Positions 41,899-50,585 of a stretch of 50,585 nt of DNA are shown here, piece after piece (position 1 is the first letter of the stretch; every line of letters begins with the position of its first letter). Position numbers and translations under genes: made by a program. A model generated the notes under the pieces. It was not told the DNA's origin, searched no databases, and saw nothing but the letters and a program-made list of their open reading frames with translations. The DNA is from Bacteroidales bacterium UBA6428 (GTDB lineage: Bacteria; Bacteroidota; Bacteroidia; Bacteroidales; UBA932), in assembly GCA_002437305.1 (NCBI GenBank), contig DJOW01000037.1, positions 1 to 50,585 on the forward strand, written 5' to 3'.

Positions 41899-43758
41899 AA
41901 TATGAAAAAGTATTTGACAGTACTGCTGTTCGCGTTTGTGACGGCAGCATTGGCTTTCGCCCAGGATCCTCCAATCAAATTCGCGTTCCTTACCGACACT
42001 CATTATTCGCAAGGAAGCGGATCGGTAAAGGATCTGAGCCGTTGCGTCAAGGATGTCAACACATTGGAAGGCTTGGATTTCGTCTTGATCGGCGGAGATC
42101 TTACAGACTTTGGAACTGATGAAGAGATTGCAGCGGTCAAGCAAATGTTGGACTCGCTCAAGTACAAGTACTATGTCGTGGCAGGAAACCACGATGCAAA
42201 GTGGTCGGAGAGCGGTTGCAACACTTTCCTCAAGGTGTTCGGCTACGAACACTTTGAGTTCGAGTGCAAAGGCTGGCGGTTCATAGGATGCAACTGCGGA
42301 CCGGACATGAGGATGGCTCCGGCGCTGATCCCTCAGGAAAGCATGGAATGGCTCAGGAGCCTTAAGCCGGGAATCAAGACGGTCTTTGTCAACCATTATC
42401 CGCAGGACACGTCTGTTCTGAACTACTTCGATGTCACAAGGGAACTCAAGAGGATAGGTACGCGCTTGGAACTCGGCGGCCATTGGCACAGCAACGTGGC
42501 TTTGAACTACGATGGAATCCCTGGAGTGTTGAACCGTTCGACCTTGACAGCTGGAAAGCAGCCTGGCTACAACCTCTTCACTATTCTGAATGATAGCGTT
42601 ACAGTCTCTGAAAGAAGACTTTACGGCTCCACAACGGTCCAACTTGAGCCTTGGTACACAAAGAAACTGGCAGAAGTGAAAGACACTGTCACCTATGACG
42701 CCGACGGTCTTCCCGCAAGTTATCCTTGGATGCGGTATGATGTCAACAAAGACAGTCCTGTCAAGGAAGTGTGGAGGCTGAAGGATGACAGCAATATTGT
42801 CGCCGGATTCGCTAGAGACGGAGGAAAGGCTTGGTATTCAACCGCCTCGGGCTACATCCGCTGCATAGATGTCAATGATGGTAAAAGAATATGGTCGAAA
42901 AAGTTTCCGGGCAAGATCTTTTCAACACCTGCCGTGAAAGGGAAGTATCTGGTCTTCGGCTGCACGGACGGCAACATCTACGCTCTGAACGCCAAGAATG
43001 GAAAGACTGTCTGGAAATATGCCGCAAGGAAATCCGTGCTGGGCAGCCCTGTCATATTCAATGGCAAGGTCTATGTCGGTGCTTCTGACAGTTGCTTCAG
43101 GGCGCTTGACTTGAAGAGCGGAAAGACTGTGTGGACATATTCAGACGTGCAGGGATTCATCGAGTGCCGCGCGTTTGTGGACAAGGATCAGGTTGTGTTC
43201 GGATCTTGGGGCAACAGGCTGTATTCACTTGATCCTCAGACCGGGGCGCTTCAGTGGGAGTGGAGGTGTGAAAAGCCTTCAAGGATGTACTCGCCGGCGG
43301 CCGTGTGGCCTGTCAAGGCGTGCGGGAAGATATTCATAGCGGTTCCTGACAGGAGGTTGTATGCGCTTGACGCCGCGACAGGAAAGGAGTTACGGCATTA
43401 TGAAAGGGCTGCCCGCGAGGCGGTCGGGGTTTCTCCTGACGGGAAGAAGGTTTATTGCAAATCCATGTGGCACACAATCACTTCTGTGGACGCGGCAAGC
43501 CTTGATGTCGATTGGTGCACTGAGACGGGCGCCGGCTATGAGATCTCTCCGACCTCGATCGTCCGCATCGGAAACGAGGTGATCATGCCGACCGACAAAG
43601 GCAACATCATCGGATTCGATGCTGAGGACGGTCATAGGCTCTGGGCGAGAAAGGTTTCCATCGCATTGGTGAACCCGATGGAGGTCTGGAGCGAAGGGGG
43701 CGCCACCTACATCCTTGCCTCAGCCATGGACGGGACGGTGACGCTGCTTCGAAAATGA
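41899..43758 (+). CDS. Secreted metallophosphoesterase fused to a PQQ-type beta-propeller
   Basis: A 619-residue protein with a signal peptide (cleavage after LAFAQD). Residues about 20-235 form a calcineurin-like phosphoesterase with the full metal-binding set: FLTDTHYS, IGGDLTDFG, VVAGNHDAKW, FVNHYP and LGGHWHSN. Residues about 280-619 form a PQQ-like propeller with repeated blades such as GCTDGNIYALNAKNGKTVWKY and GASDSCFRALDLKSGKTVW; PQQ binding itself cannot be inferred. The substrate of the esterase is unknown. It lies 43 bases before a GH2 beta-galactosidase and may share its transcript. An ATG eight codons upstream (41875) is in frame; the later start gives a normal signal peptide. 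Confidence 0.85.
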   Translation, partial: NMKKYLTVLLFAFVTAALAFAQDPPIKFAFLTDTHYSQGSGSVKDLSRCVKDVNTLEGLDFVLIGGDLTDFGTDEEIAAVKQMLDSLKYKYYVVAGNHDAKWSESGCNTFLKVFGYEHFEFECKGWRFIGCNCGPDMRMAPALIPQESMEWLRSLKPGIKTVFVNHYPQDTSVLNYFDVTRELKRIGTRLELGGHWHSNVALNYDGIPGVLNRSTLTAGKQPGYNLFTILNDSVTVSERRLYGSTTVQLEPWYTKKLAEVKDTVTYDADGLPASYPWMRYDVNKDSPVKEVWRLKDDSNIVAGFARDGGKAWYSTASGYIRCIDVNDGKRIWSKKFPGKIFSTPAVKGKYLVFGCTDGNIYALNAKNGKTVWKYAARKSVLGSPVIFNGKVYVGASDSCFRALDLKSGKTVWTYSDVQGFIECRAFVDKDQVVFGSWGNRLYSLDPQTGALQWEWRCEKPSRMYSPAAVWPVKACGKIFIAVPDRRLYALDAATGKELRHYERAAREAVGVSPDGKKVYCKSMWHTITSVDAASLDVDWCTETGAGYEISPTSIVRIGNEVIMPTDKGNIIGFDAEDGHRLWARKVSIALVNPMEVWSEGGATYILASAMDGTVTLLRK

Positions 43759-43801
43759 CCCGCTGGCATGAGAGTTTTTTACAATAGTGATAATATAGAA
43801 T

Positions 43802-46800
43802 ATGAAAAAGTTACTACTGATTCTTGCGGCTGCTCTGGCCGCGACCCCGCTATTGGCGGAGAAAAACAGCAAGATGGAACCGTGGCAGGATCCTAACGTG
43901 TTCGAGGAGAACCGTTTGCCGATGGCGGCCACATTTGTGACAGACCAGCAGAAAACTCTGTCACTGAACGGAGTATGGAAGTTCAAGTGGAACGAGACCA
44001 TCGAGGGACGTACCAAAGGCTTCGAGGCCGTGGACTACAATGATGCGGAATGGGGCACAATCCCGGTTCCGGGAATGTGGGAACTGAACGGGTACAACGA
44101 TCCGGTTTATGTGAATGTCGGTTACGCTTGGAGGGGACACTACACGAACAATCCTCCCTACCCCGCAATCGAGCACAACTATGTCGGCCAGTACCGCCGC
44201 ACATTCAACGTGGACAAGTCATGGATCGGGAAGCAGATATGCCTCTGCATCGGCTCCGCCACGTCCAACGTCCGCGTCTGGATCAACGGAAAGATGGTCG
44301 GTTACAGCGAGGACAGCAAGCTTGAGGCACGTTTCGACCTCACCAAGTACGTCAAGGAGGGGGAGAACCTCATAGCCCTTGAGATTTTCCGCTGGTGCGA
44401 CGGCTCCTACCTTGAGGACCAGGACTTCTGGAGATTCAGCGGAATCGCCCGCGGTGTTTATGTCTACACCCGTGAGAAAGAACGCATCGAGGACGTGAAC
44501 GTCACCGCCGGGATGGACGGAAACTTCACAGTCAAAGCTAAGGTCACAAAAGGGGTGAGGAACGTACGTGCCGCCGTCATCGACAGGAACGGAAATCAGG
44601 TGGCCTACCGAGAGGCCTCTCCGGTCAAAGGCGTGGCGGTCTTGAACGGAATCGTCCAGAACCCCGCACTTTGGAGCGCGGAGATCCCGAACCTTTACAC
44701 ATTGAAAGTGACCGCTTCCGACAAAAAGGACGTTGTGGAAAGCACATCGATTGATTTCGGATTCCGCACTGTAGAGATCAAGAAAGGCCAGCTGCTTGTC
44801 AACGGCCAGCCTGTTCTCATCAAAGGGGCGGACCGCCACGAGATGAACGCAGACAAGGGCTATGTCGTCTCCGAGGCGGACATGATCAAAGACATCCGCA
44901 TTATGAAGGAACTGAACATCAACGCGGTGCGCACCTGCCATTATCCGGACGACCCGCGTTGGTACGCCCTCTGTGACAAGTACGGCCTCTATGTCGTGGA
45001 CGAGGGCAACATCGAGTCTCACGGAATGGGGTACGGAAAAGAATCCTTGGCTCACAGGGAAGATTTCAAGGCCGCCCACCTCATCCGCGACCAGAGGATG
45101 ATGCGCAGGGACTTCAACCACCCGTCCGTCATAATCTGGAGCCTTGGCAACGAGGCTGGTTTCGGTGATAATTTCATCGCTTGCTACGACTGGATGAAAG
45201 CCAACGATCCTTCCAGACCGGTTCAGTACGAAAGGGCTGAGATGGCCAGCCAGACAGACATCATCTGTCCGATGTACGCCTCTCCCAAGTGGTGTGAGGA
45301 TTACGCGAAAGGCAACCCTGGCAGACCGTTGATCCAGTGTGAATATGCCCACGCGATGGGAAACTCGATGGGTAATTTCAAGGAATATTGGGACCTCATC
45401 CGCAAGTATCCTACCTATCAGGGCGGCTTCATCTGGGACTTCGTGGACCAGGCTCTCCGCTGGCCCTCAAACAAGGGCGGCACCGACCACATCTTCGCTT
45501 TCGGAGGCGATTTCAATGAATATGACCCTTCGGACGGATCGTTCAACTGCAACGGTGTCATCGCCGCTGACAGAACCCTGCATCCACATGCTTATGAAGT
45601 CCGTTACCAACACAGGAATATTCTTACGTCACTTGCCGGTCAGGGAAAGGTGAGCGTCTATAATGAGCACTTCTTCAAGGATCTGAGCCAATACCGGATG
45701 CTTTGGAACGTCGCTGTTGACGGCTTTGCCGTCTCCTCTGGCGTTGTCGAGAATCTGAACATCGCACCTCAGAAAACTGTCACCATGGACTTGCCGATCG
45801 GTTCTCTTCCTGAGACAGACGCCGACATATTCCTTAACATTTCCTATGTCCTTAAGACCGCTGACGGTCTTCTTCCTGCCGGAACCGAGGTCGCCTATGA
45901 CCAGATTCCACTTAAGGAGAAAGCGGTTTCCGCCTTCGCCGCCGGTTCCGCTTCCGTTTGCGGCAGCCCGCTTGTCTTTGGCGAGACATCCGTCTCTTAT
46001 GTTTTCTCCGGAGTCTTCGCTTTCGCCGGCACGATGGCTGACCGTGTCGCTGACTGGACGGCAACTTTCGACAAGACCACCGGATTCCTCACCGGCTACA
46101 CGGTGGACGGCGTCCAGATGCTCTCCGAGCCGTTGACACCGGAGTTCGCCAGGGCTCCTACCGAGAACGACATGGGAGCGGCTGACATCCGCAGGATGTA
46201 TGAGGCTTGGCGCTATCCTGATTTCAGACTTAAGCCGGGCTCGCTGAAGGTGGAAAAAGCGACGGATGGAGTGGGGCTGATGTCTGTTTCCGCTGAATAT
46301 GAGCCGATAGCTGGCGGCTGTGCCATTGTGAAGATGTTCTACGAGATCTTCCCTGACGGTGCCATCAAGGCGACAGAGTCGATGAAGGACGCCGGAAAGC
46401 TGGCGCAGGCTCCTGATCTGATGCGTTTCGGAATGAAACTCGCCATGCCTGGCCGTTACTCGACCGTTGACTTCTACGGCAAAGGTCCTTGGGAGAACTA
46501 CTCCGACAGGAATTCCGCCGCTCTGACCGGACACTATACCCAGAGCGTGAATGAGCAGTATCACTATGGTTATGTCCGTACCCAGGAATCCGGCACCAAG
46601 ACCGGACTGAGGTTCTTCCGCATACTCGACTCGAACGGGACAGGCCTTGAGGTCACCGCTATGGATAAGTTCTCCGCTTCCGCGCTTCCTTTCTCCATGA
46701 AAGATCTGGACTGCCTTGAGAACGGGACTCCGGTCAGGCCAAACAAGACGAACGCCCAAGCCGGAGTGGCGCGTCATTCTTTGAATCTCAAGGCTGAGGC

Positions 46801-46963
46801 CCATGAGAGCGACCGCGCCAGCGGCAAGACTTATGTCAACTTCGACCTTGCGCAGATGGGTGTCGGCGGCATCAATTCGTGGGGGTCACGGCCTTTGGAC
46901 CGGTATCTTATCCCGGCGGCTGAGCGCGGATTCACCTTTGTGATCCGCCCTGTTGACAATTAA
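43802..46963 (+). CDS. lacZ: Beta-galactosidase (GH2, LacZ-type)
   Basis: A 1053-residue exported glycosidase (signal peptide ending TPLLAE). The five-domain LacZ layout is visible: a sugar-binding jelly-roll (residues about 55-225), an immunoglobulin-like domain, a catalytic barrel (about 325-630) with GADRHEMNADKGYVVSEADM, acid/base E451 in SLGNEAGFGDN and nucleophile E514 in IQCEYAHAMGNSMG, then DUF4981-like and C-terminal beta-galactosidase small-chain domains (GKGPWENYSDRNSAALTGHY). The length matches LacZ. It is placed behind the phosphoesterase gene with 43 bases between, and ends in a strong terminator. Periplasmic release of galactose from plant or host glycans is the likely role. 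Confidence 0.95.
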   Translation: MKKLLLILAAALAATPLLAEKNSKMEPWQDPNVFEENRLPMAATFVTDQQKTLSLNGVWKFKWNETIEGRTKGFEAVDYNDAEWGTIPVPGMWELNGYNDPVYVNVGYAWRGHYTNNPPYPAIEHNYVGQYRRTFNVDKSWIGKQICLCIGSATSNVRVWINGKMVGYSEDSKLEARFDLTKYVKEGENLIALEIFRWCDGSYLEDQDFWRFSGIARGVYVYTREKERIEDVNVTAGMDGNFTVKAKVTKGVRNVRAAVIDRNGNQVAYREASPVKGVAVLNGIVQNPALWSAEIPNLYTLKVTASDKKDVVESTSIDFGFRTVEIKKGQLLVNGQPVLIKGADRHEMNADKGYVVSEADMIKDIRIMKELNINAVRTCHYPDDPRWYALCDKYGLYVVDEGNIESHGMGYGKESLAHREDFKAAHLIRDQRMMRRDFNHPSVIIWSLGNEAGFGDNFIACYDWMKANDPSRPVQYERAEMASQTDIICPMYASPKWCEDYAKGNPGRPLIQCEYAHAMGNSMGNFKEYWDLIRKYPTYQGGFIWDFVDQALRWPSNKGGTDHIFAFGGDFNEYDPSDGSFNCNGVIAADRTLHPHAYEVRYQHRNILTSLAGQGKVSVYNEHFFKDLSQYRMLWNVAVDGFAVSSGVVENLNIAPQKTVTMDLPIGSLPETDADIFLNISYVLKTADGLLPAGTEVAYDQIPLKEKAVSAFAAGSASVCGSPLVFGETSVSYVFSGVFAFAGTMADRVADWTATFDKTTGFLTGYTVDGVQMLSEPLTPEFARAPTENDMGAADIRRMYEAWRYPDFRLKPGSLKVEKATDGVGLMSVSAEYEPIAGGCAIVKMFYEIFPDGAIKATESMKDAGKLAQAPDLMRFGMKLAMPGRYSTVDFYGKGPWENYSDRNSAALTGHYTQSVNEQYHYGYVRTQESGTKTGLRFFRILDSNGTGLEVTAMDKFSASALPFSMKDLDCLENGTPVRPNKTNAQAGVARHSLNLKAEAHESDRASGKTYVNFDLAQMGVGGINSWGSRPLDRYLIPAAERGFTFVIRPVDN

Positions 46964-47005
46964 CTTGAATTTTCCGAAGTGCCTTTTTGGCGCGTCGCTC
47001 TTTTC

Positions 47006-47046
47006 TCCCTTCCCGGCGACTAAATGTCGTCCGGGAAGGGATTTTT
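47006..47046 (+). terminator. Terminator after lacZ
   Basis: A 15-bp stem with one bulged T (47006-47020 with 47026-47041) around TAAAT, followed by five T. Confidence 0.92.
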
Positions 47047-47074
47047 GAATATTTAAGCAAAAAACTCCGTTCTA

Positions 47075-47106
47075 TTTGCAATAATGGCGATAATTTGATA
47101 TATTTA
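47075..47106 (+). promoter_or_regulatory. Promoter of the second collagen-like lipoprotein
   Basis: TTTG at 47075-47078, 20 bases, then TATATTTA at 47099-47106 (last base off consensus). The leader is about 120 bases. Confidence 0.6.
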
Positions 47107-47232
47107 CAACTTTTAAAGGCAATGATTGCCACGGTATTGAATATCCCTGCCGCAGGTGGCGGGGCGGCCTCATATTCATGAATGGTTATTTCCGGCTACG
47201 GGGGCGGGCTGAAGCACGAGCTTTATAACATT

Positions 47233-49569
47233 ATGCGCTCTTTTCGAAGGAATTGTTTGGGATTGCTGATCGTTTTGATTTCAGTTGTCGCCACACCGTC
47301 ATGTCAGAATCTTTCTGATGTTTGGTATGCGATTGATGACATTGACGAGAGACTGACGTCGGTGGAGGAGAATGTTGAGAAGATGAACACCAACATCGAT
47401 GCTTTGAGCAAGGTCTGCGACGCATTGGAGAACAACGTGTCGATTTCGCGTGTCATCCGTCTCCAGGATGACTCCGGCTACCAGATCACCTTTTCTGACG
47501 GTGAGTCCATCGTCATCAGGGACGGAAGGGACGGAAAGGACGGAGTGGACGGCAAAGATGGCGAGGACGGAGTGGACGGAAAGGACGGCCACACTCCGGT
47601 GATAGCAATCGACTATGATTCCGTTAACGGCTACTATTATTGGACGATCGACGGGGAACCTCTTCTTGATCCTTCGGGAAACAAGGTTCGCGCCAACGGT
47701 GCCGATGCGGTTGTGCCTCGTGTCGCCATAGGATCCTCTTTGGGTGAGGAATATGATAAGGACGCCACTTACATCTCAGTGGATGGAGGCAAGACCTGGA
47801 CCAAGATATCGGGGGGCTCCGCCGCCTCTTTCTTTAAAAGCGTGACTGTGGACGAGGCTTCCGGAAAGGTCACGATGGTCTTGGCTGACGGAACCTCCAT
47901 TGAGCTTCCGTATGTCAAGGATTTCATGTTCGCTTTCGCCAAGTCCGAGCTCAGTATCCCTTACGGATCCGATGCTCAGATCGGGGTGACGCAGAGCGGA
48001 GTCGCGACCTATCAGATTGTCAAGCCTGACGGTTGGAAGGCATCGCTGAAAGACGATGTGCTTTACGTGAAGTCTCCTTCTCCTGCCAATGATTTCGCTG
48101 ACACTGAAGGAGAGATTGCGGTGATCGCTGTATCAAGGAGCGGGTTCGCTCTCATAGCCAAACTGAATGTGGGCATCCAGGGTGGAGGCATCAAGGTAGA
48201 GACAACTACCGGTAGCAGAACGGTGACATTGGCCTGCGCCCCTGACGCGTCGTTGTCTTCCTACAGGGTGTATCAGAAAGTGTTCACACAGGAAGAGGCG
48301 GCTTCAATTGACGATGACGGCATACTTACGGCTCTTGAGGATGTTCCTTACCTGGAGTTCACCAAGGACGACACGGTGACACTGGATGTTCCGGACCGGA
48401 TGGATGCCGGTTCAAAGGCTGTGGTTTTCCTTCTTCTCTATGATCAGAAAGGCGGCCTTGCCGGAGTGGAACGGGTGGAGTTCACGGTCACGGTCGGACG
48501 TGTTGAGCTCGCCCTTTCCGGTGACCCGACTCTCTCCTCTGCCACTCTGACCCTCACTCCTAATGAGTGGACAGAGTACTATTTCCTTTGGGTCGGGAAA
48601 AAATCCATTCTCGAGTCATTCAAGATCAACGAAAAAGACCCCGCGTCCCTGATAGCCTTCCTCTCCAAGGTGAATGAGACAGACAAGGAGGCGCCGCTTC
48701 CGGTCTGGCTGGACACCGCGGGAGACAGGACGTTCGAGGATCTGACCGATGACACTGACTACACCGCTGTGTGCGTGCCGGTCAAAGGCAATGAGAGCTT
48801 GGAGCCTGTTGGAGATCTTACCATGTTGGAGTTCAAGACCAAATCCAAATCTGACATACAGCCTACTGTCACGGCGCAGATAGTCCCTGAGGCATCCGAT
48901 TGGCTTTACACGACGGTAATGTTCAAAAACAGCGCTAATTCCGTCAACCTTTACGAAATGGTAGTCGGCAAGGAAGAGTGGGACGCCTATCTTGAAAAGA
49001 ACAAAGGGAAAGACAACAGGGGCTACCTTGTCGCAAATGCGGAAAAACATCCATGTGACGGTGTTCAGGAACTGTCCCTTCGCTTTGACACCCACCCGTC
49101 ATCCTCGATCTACATTCTCTCGATGACTGAGAATCCGGCCGGGGTCAAGTCTGAGATCTCCACTATTGAGCACACAACGCCTGCCTACGTTCAGGGTTCG
49201 GCTACTTTGGCCATTCAGGTACTCAAGGACCAAATCAAATCAGACAATGTGATGGTTAACTGCAATGTTTCCGATGATGAGGTGATTTCTTACATCTTAT
49301 GCTGTGAGACGGAAGAAAAGTGGAGTGAAATAACACAGAGTGGTTCTGAGTCGGACAACCCGGGCGCATTGTATGAGTATGTCTGCCGTAACGGAAAGAA
49401 ATTCGACAAACGTGTCGGAAGCGAGGTTCAAAGCTTTACAGGTCTAAAAGAGGACACCCGGTACAATGTGTGGGCGCTGGCTATCGACAATGAGGGCAAG
49501 TACGGAAAAATCACTCAGTCTCAACCGTTCACTACGGCAAAGAAAGACTCCGGGAGTGATTCAAAGTAG
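47233..49569 (+). CDS. DUF4988-type lipoprotein with coiled coil and short collagen-like run
   Basis: A 778-residue predicted lipoprotein (lipobox VATPSC). A coiled coil follows directly (about residues 30-75, IDDIDERLTSVEENVEKMNT), then a strand pair (YQITFSDGESIVI), a collagen-like run of GKDGxDG triplets (about 97-118) and HTPVIAIDYDSVNGYYYWTI. This is the DUF4988/PL29-N type arrangement known from Bacteroidota surface proteins. About 600 residues of immunoglobulin-like beta domains follow, with fibronectin-like segments near the end (LKEDTRYNVWALAIDNEGKY). The start at 47233 gives a clean lipoprotein signal; in-frame sequence extends 17 codons further upstream. Function unknown; it probably projects from the cell surface, possibly as a trimer. 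Confidence 0.8.
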   Translation: MRSFRRNCLGLLIVLISVVATPSCQNLSDVWYAIDDIDERLTSVEENVEKMNTNIDALSKVCDALENNVSISRVIRLQDDSGYQITFSDGESIVIRDGRDGKDGVDGKDGEDGVDGKDGHTPVIAIDYDSVNGYYYWTIDGEPLLDPSGNKVRANGADAVVPRVAIGSSLGEEYDKDATYISVDGGKTWTKISGGSAASFFKSVTVDEASGKVTMVLADGTSIELPYVKDFMFAFAKSELSIPYGSDAQIGVTQSGVATYQIVKPDGWKASLKDDVLYVKSPSPANDFADTEGEIAVIAVSRSGFALIAKLNVGIQGGGIKVETTTGSRTVTLACAPDASLSSYRVYQKVFTQEEAASIDDDGILTALEDVPYLEFTKDDTVTLDVPDRMDAGSKAVVFLLLYDQKGGLAGVERVEFTVTVGRVELALSGDPTLSSATLTLTPNEWTEYYFLWVGKKSILESFKINEKDPASLIAFLSKVNETDKEAPLPVWLDTAGDRTFEDLTDDTDYTAVCVPVKGNESLEPVGDLTMLEFKTKSKSDIQPTVTAQIVPEASDWLYTTVMFKNSANSVNLYEMVVGKEEWDAYLEKNKGKDNRGYLVANAEKHPCDGVQELSLRFDTHPSSSIYILSMTENPAGVKSEISTIEHTTPAYVQGSATLAIQVLKDQIKSDNVMVNCNVSDDEVISYILCCETEEKWSEITQSGSESDNPGALYEYVCRNGKKFDKRVGSEVQSFTGLKEDTRYNVWALAIDNEGKYGKITQSQPFTTAKKDSGSDSK

Positions 49570-49593
49570 CGTCACCTCCTAAAGTTTTTGATC

Positions 49594-50544
49594 ATGACAG
49601 GCCAGGCGACTGTCGTAAAGAACGCCGGGAGTCATTTCCTGCTTTCAAGGTTGCCGGAGTGGCAGCCTTTTCCTGCGGTGCTCAAAGGCAAGGTGCGCCT
49701 GAAAGGCAGCGAGGCGACAAATCCCGTGGCAGTGGGCGACAGGGTGGCTTATGAATATTCAGAAGAGCCCACCGTCACCCATCCCGCTTCGATTGTCGAG
49801 GTCCTGGGCCGCAAGAACTATGTGATACGCCGCTCGACCAACCTTTCGAGGCAGTCGCACGTGATCGCCGCCAATCTGGACCGGGCGTTCATTGTCGTGA
49901 CGCTATTCTTCCCGGAAATCAAACTGCCGTTCCTTGACAGGTTGCTGGTGACTTGCGAGGTCTATGGCATCCCGGCCACCATTGTCCTGAACAAGGTTGA
50001 CATATTCAGAAAGGAATTTCCGGAGCGACTCGCTGATTTTCATCGCATCTACGAAAGCGCTGGTTATCGTGTGATAGAGACCTCCGCTTTGACTGGAGAA
50101 GGGATTGATGAACTGAAGGCCGCCATCGGAGGCCCCGAGGAAGGCCACATCTGCCTTTTCTCCGGAGAGTCCGGAGTAGGGAAGTCTTCCATAATCAAGG
50201 CCTTGGATCCGTCCCTGAATCCGAAGGTCGGTAATATCTCCTTGGCTCACCTCCAAGGCAGGCACACCACGTCCTTGTACGAGATGTACCCGTTGGCCTC
50301 CGGTGGCTTCATCATAGACTCTCCAGGCCTCAGAGGTTTCGGCCTCGTTCACCTCGAAAAAGAGGAGATCGCCCTCTACTTTCCTGAGATGCTGAGATTT
50401 TCCCGCGGCTGCCGTTTCACCCCGTGCACCCACACCCACGAACCCGGCTGTGCCGTGAAGCAGGCCGTGGAGGATGGCCAGATCTCTGCCGAGCGCTACA
50501 ACTCCTACCTCGGCATGCTCGAGGAGGACAAGAAATTTCGGTAA
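49594..50544 (+). CDS. rsgA: Ribosome small subunit-dependent GTPase A
   Basis: A 316-residue circularly permuted GTPase that helps 30S subunit maturation. An OB domain (about 1-75) comes first. The GTP motifs follow in permuted order: G4 NKVD (133-136), G5 TSAL (163-166), G1 GESGVGKSS (191-199) and G3 DSPGLRG (242-248). A zinc finger has C273, C278, H280 and C286 in the C-x4-C-x-H-x5-C form. The length is normal. The ATG at 49594 is preferred over an in-frame TTG two codons earlier; no Shine-Dalgarno is seen. It lies 24 bases after the lipoprotein stop without a clear terminator, so it may be read from the same promoter. Confidence 0.96.
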   Translation: MTGQATVVKNAGSHFLLSRLPEWQPFPAVLKGKVRLKGSEATNPVAVGDRVAYEYSEEPTVTHPASIVEVLGRKNYVIRRSTNLSRQSHVIAANLDRAFIVVTLFFPEIKLPFLDRLLVTCEVYGIPATIVLNKVDIFRKEFPERLADFHRIYESAGYRVIETSALTGEGIDELKAAIGGPEEGHICLFSGESGVGKSSIIKALDPSLNPKVGNISLAHLQGRHTTSLYEMYPLASGGFIIDSPGLRGFGLVHLEKEEIALYFPEMLRFSRGCRFTPCTHTHEPGCAVKQAVEDGQISAERYNSYLGMLEEDKKFR

Positions 50545-50585
50545 GTGCGGGTTCAATAATTCGGGTCAGGAGAAAATAAATCTTC

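Noticed and set aside
41584..42642. Minus-strand open frame of 352 codons covering tRNA-Cys and part of the phosphoesterase
   Set aside because: It runs through a tRNA gene and opposite metal-binding motifs, so it is not a protein gene.
44219..46804. Two long minus-strand open frames (377 and 391 codons)
   Set aside because: Both are antisense to the conserved lacZ gene and show no recognisable protein features.

Overview
The window reads as chromosomal DNA of an anaerobic member of the Bacteroidales (phylum Bacteroidota), roughly 50% GC. The evidence is a SusC/SusD/SusE-type outer-membrane glycan locus, a sodium-pumping NQR complex, outer-membrane lipoproteins with DUF4493-, DUF6359- and DUF4988-like modules, type B ribosomal protein bL31, tRNA genes without encoded CCA, scarce Shine-Dalgarno sequences, and repeated promoters of the Bacteroidota form TTTG-N19/20-TAnnTTTG. 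I cannot place it to genus from sequence alone. No phage, insertion sequence, integrase or CRISPR array was seen.

Layout. 1-1838: end of the nqr operon (nqrE, nqrF). 1916-2434: an unassigned two-helix membrane protein. 2556-8090: a promoter and hairpin-rich leader, then a three-gene surface operon (DUF4493/DUF6359-like lipoprotein, OmpA-type barrel, and a 967-residue collagen-like lipoprotein with five SAYELW modules). 8148-9747: hexuronate-type MFS carrier. 9782-12997 (minus): S9 peptidase and CE2-like esterase. 13100-13770 (minus): tRNA-Glu and bL31. 13865-16111: manC and a glycosyltransferase. 16130-16425: two tRNA-Lys genes. 16487-18548: glyA and a SpoU-type RNA methyltransferase. 18583-20726 (minus): LytS/LytTR-type two-component pair. 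20894-33836: starch/maltodextrin locus (MFS sugar carrier, SusC, SusD, SusE/F, SusG-like amylase, and a double GH13 enzyme). 34031-35386: Smr protein and SGNH hydrolase. 35400-36383 (minus): polyprenyl synthase. 36435-37791: a preQ1-I-like riboswitch, yhhQ and queF (queuosine). 37860-46963: glycan-degrading lipoprotein, GH78 rhamnosidase, tRNA-Cys, phosphoesterase/PQQ propeller and GH2 beta-galactosidase. 47075-50544: a second collagen-like lipoprotein and rsgA.

How it works together. The starch locus is self-contained: SusE/F and SusD bind starch at the surface, the SusG-like enzyme with its CBM58-position insertion cuts it, SusC imports oligosaccharides, the double GH13 protein trims them in the periplasm and the MFS carrier takes products into the cytoplasm. 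No SusR is present; the divergent LytS/LytTR pair is the only nearby regulator. NQR supplies the sodium gradient. The yhhQ-queF unit takes up a queuosine precursor and makes preQ1, and its leader folds like a preQ1 sensor.

Most notable: (i) the word GAATAT and its palindrome GAATATTC are several-fold over-represented in all reading frames and both orientations; (ii) the preQ1-I-like riboswitch; (iii) the operon for a modular collagen-like surface protein; (iv) an amylase-neopullulanase fusion with both active sites intact.
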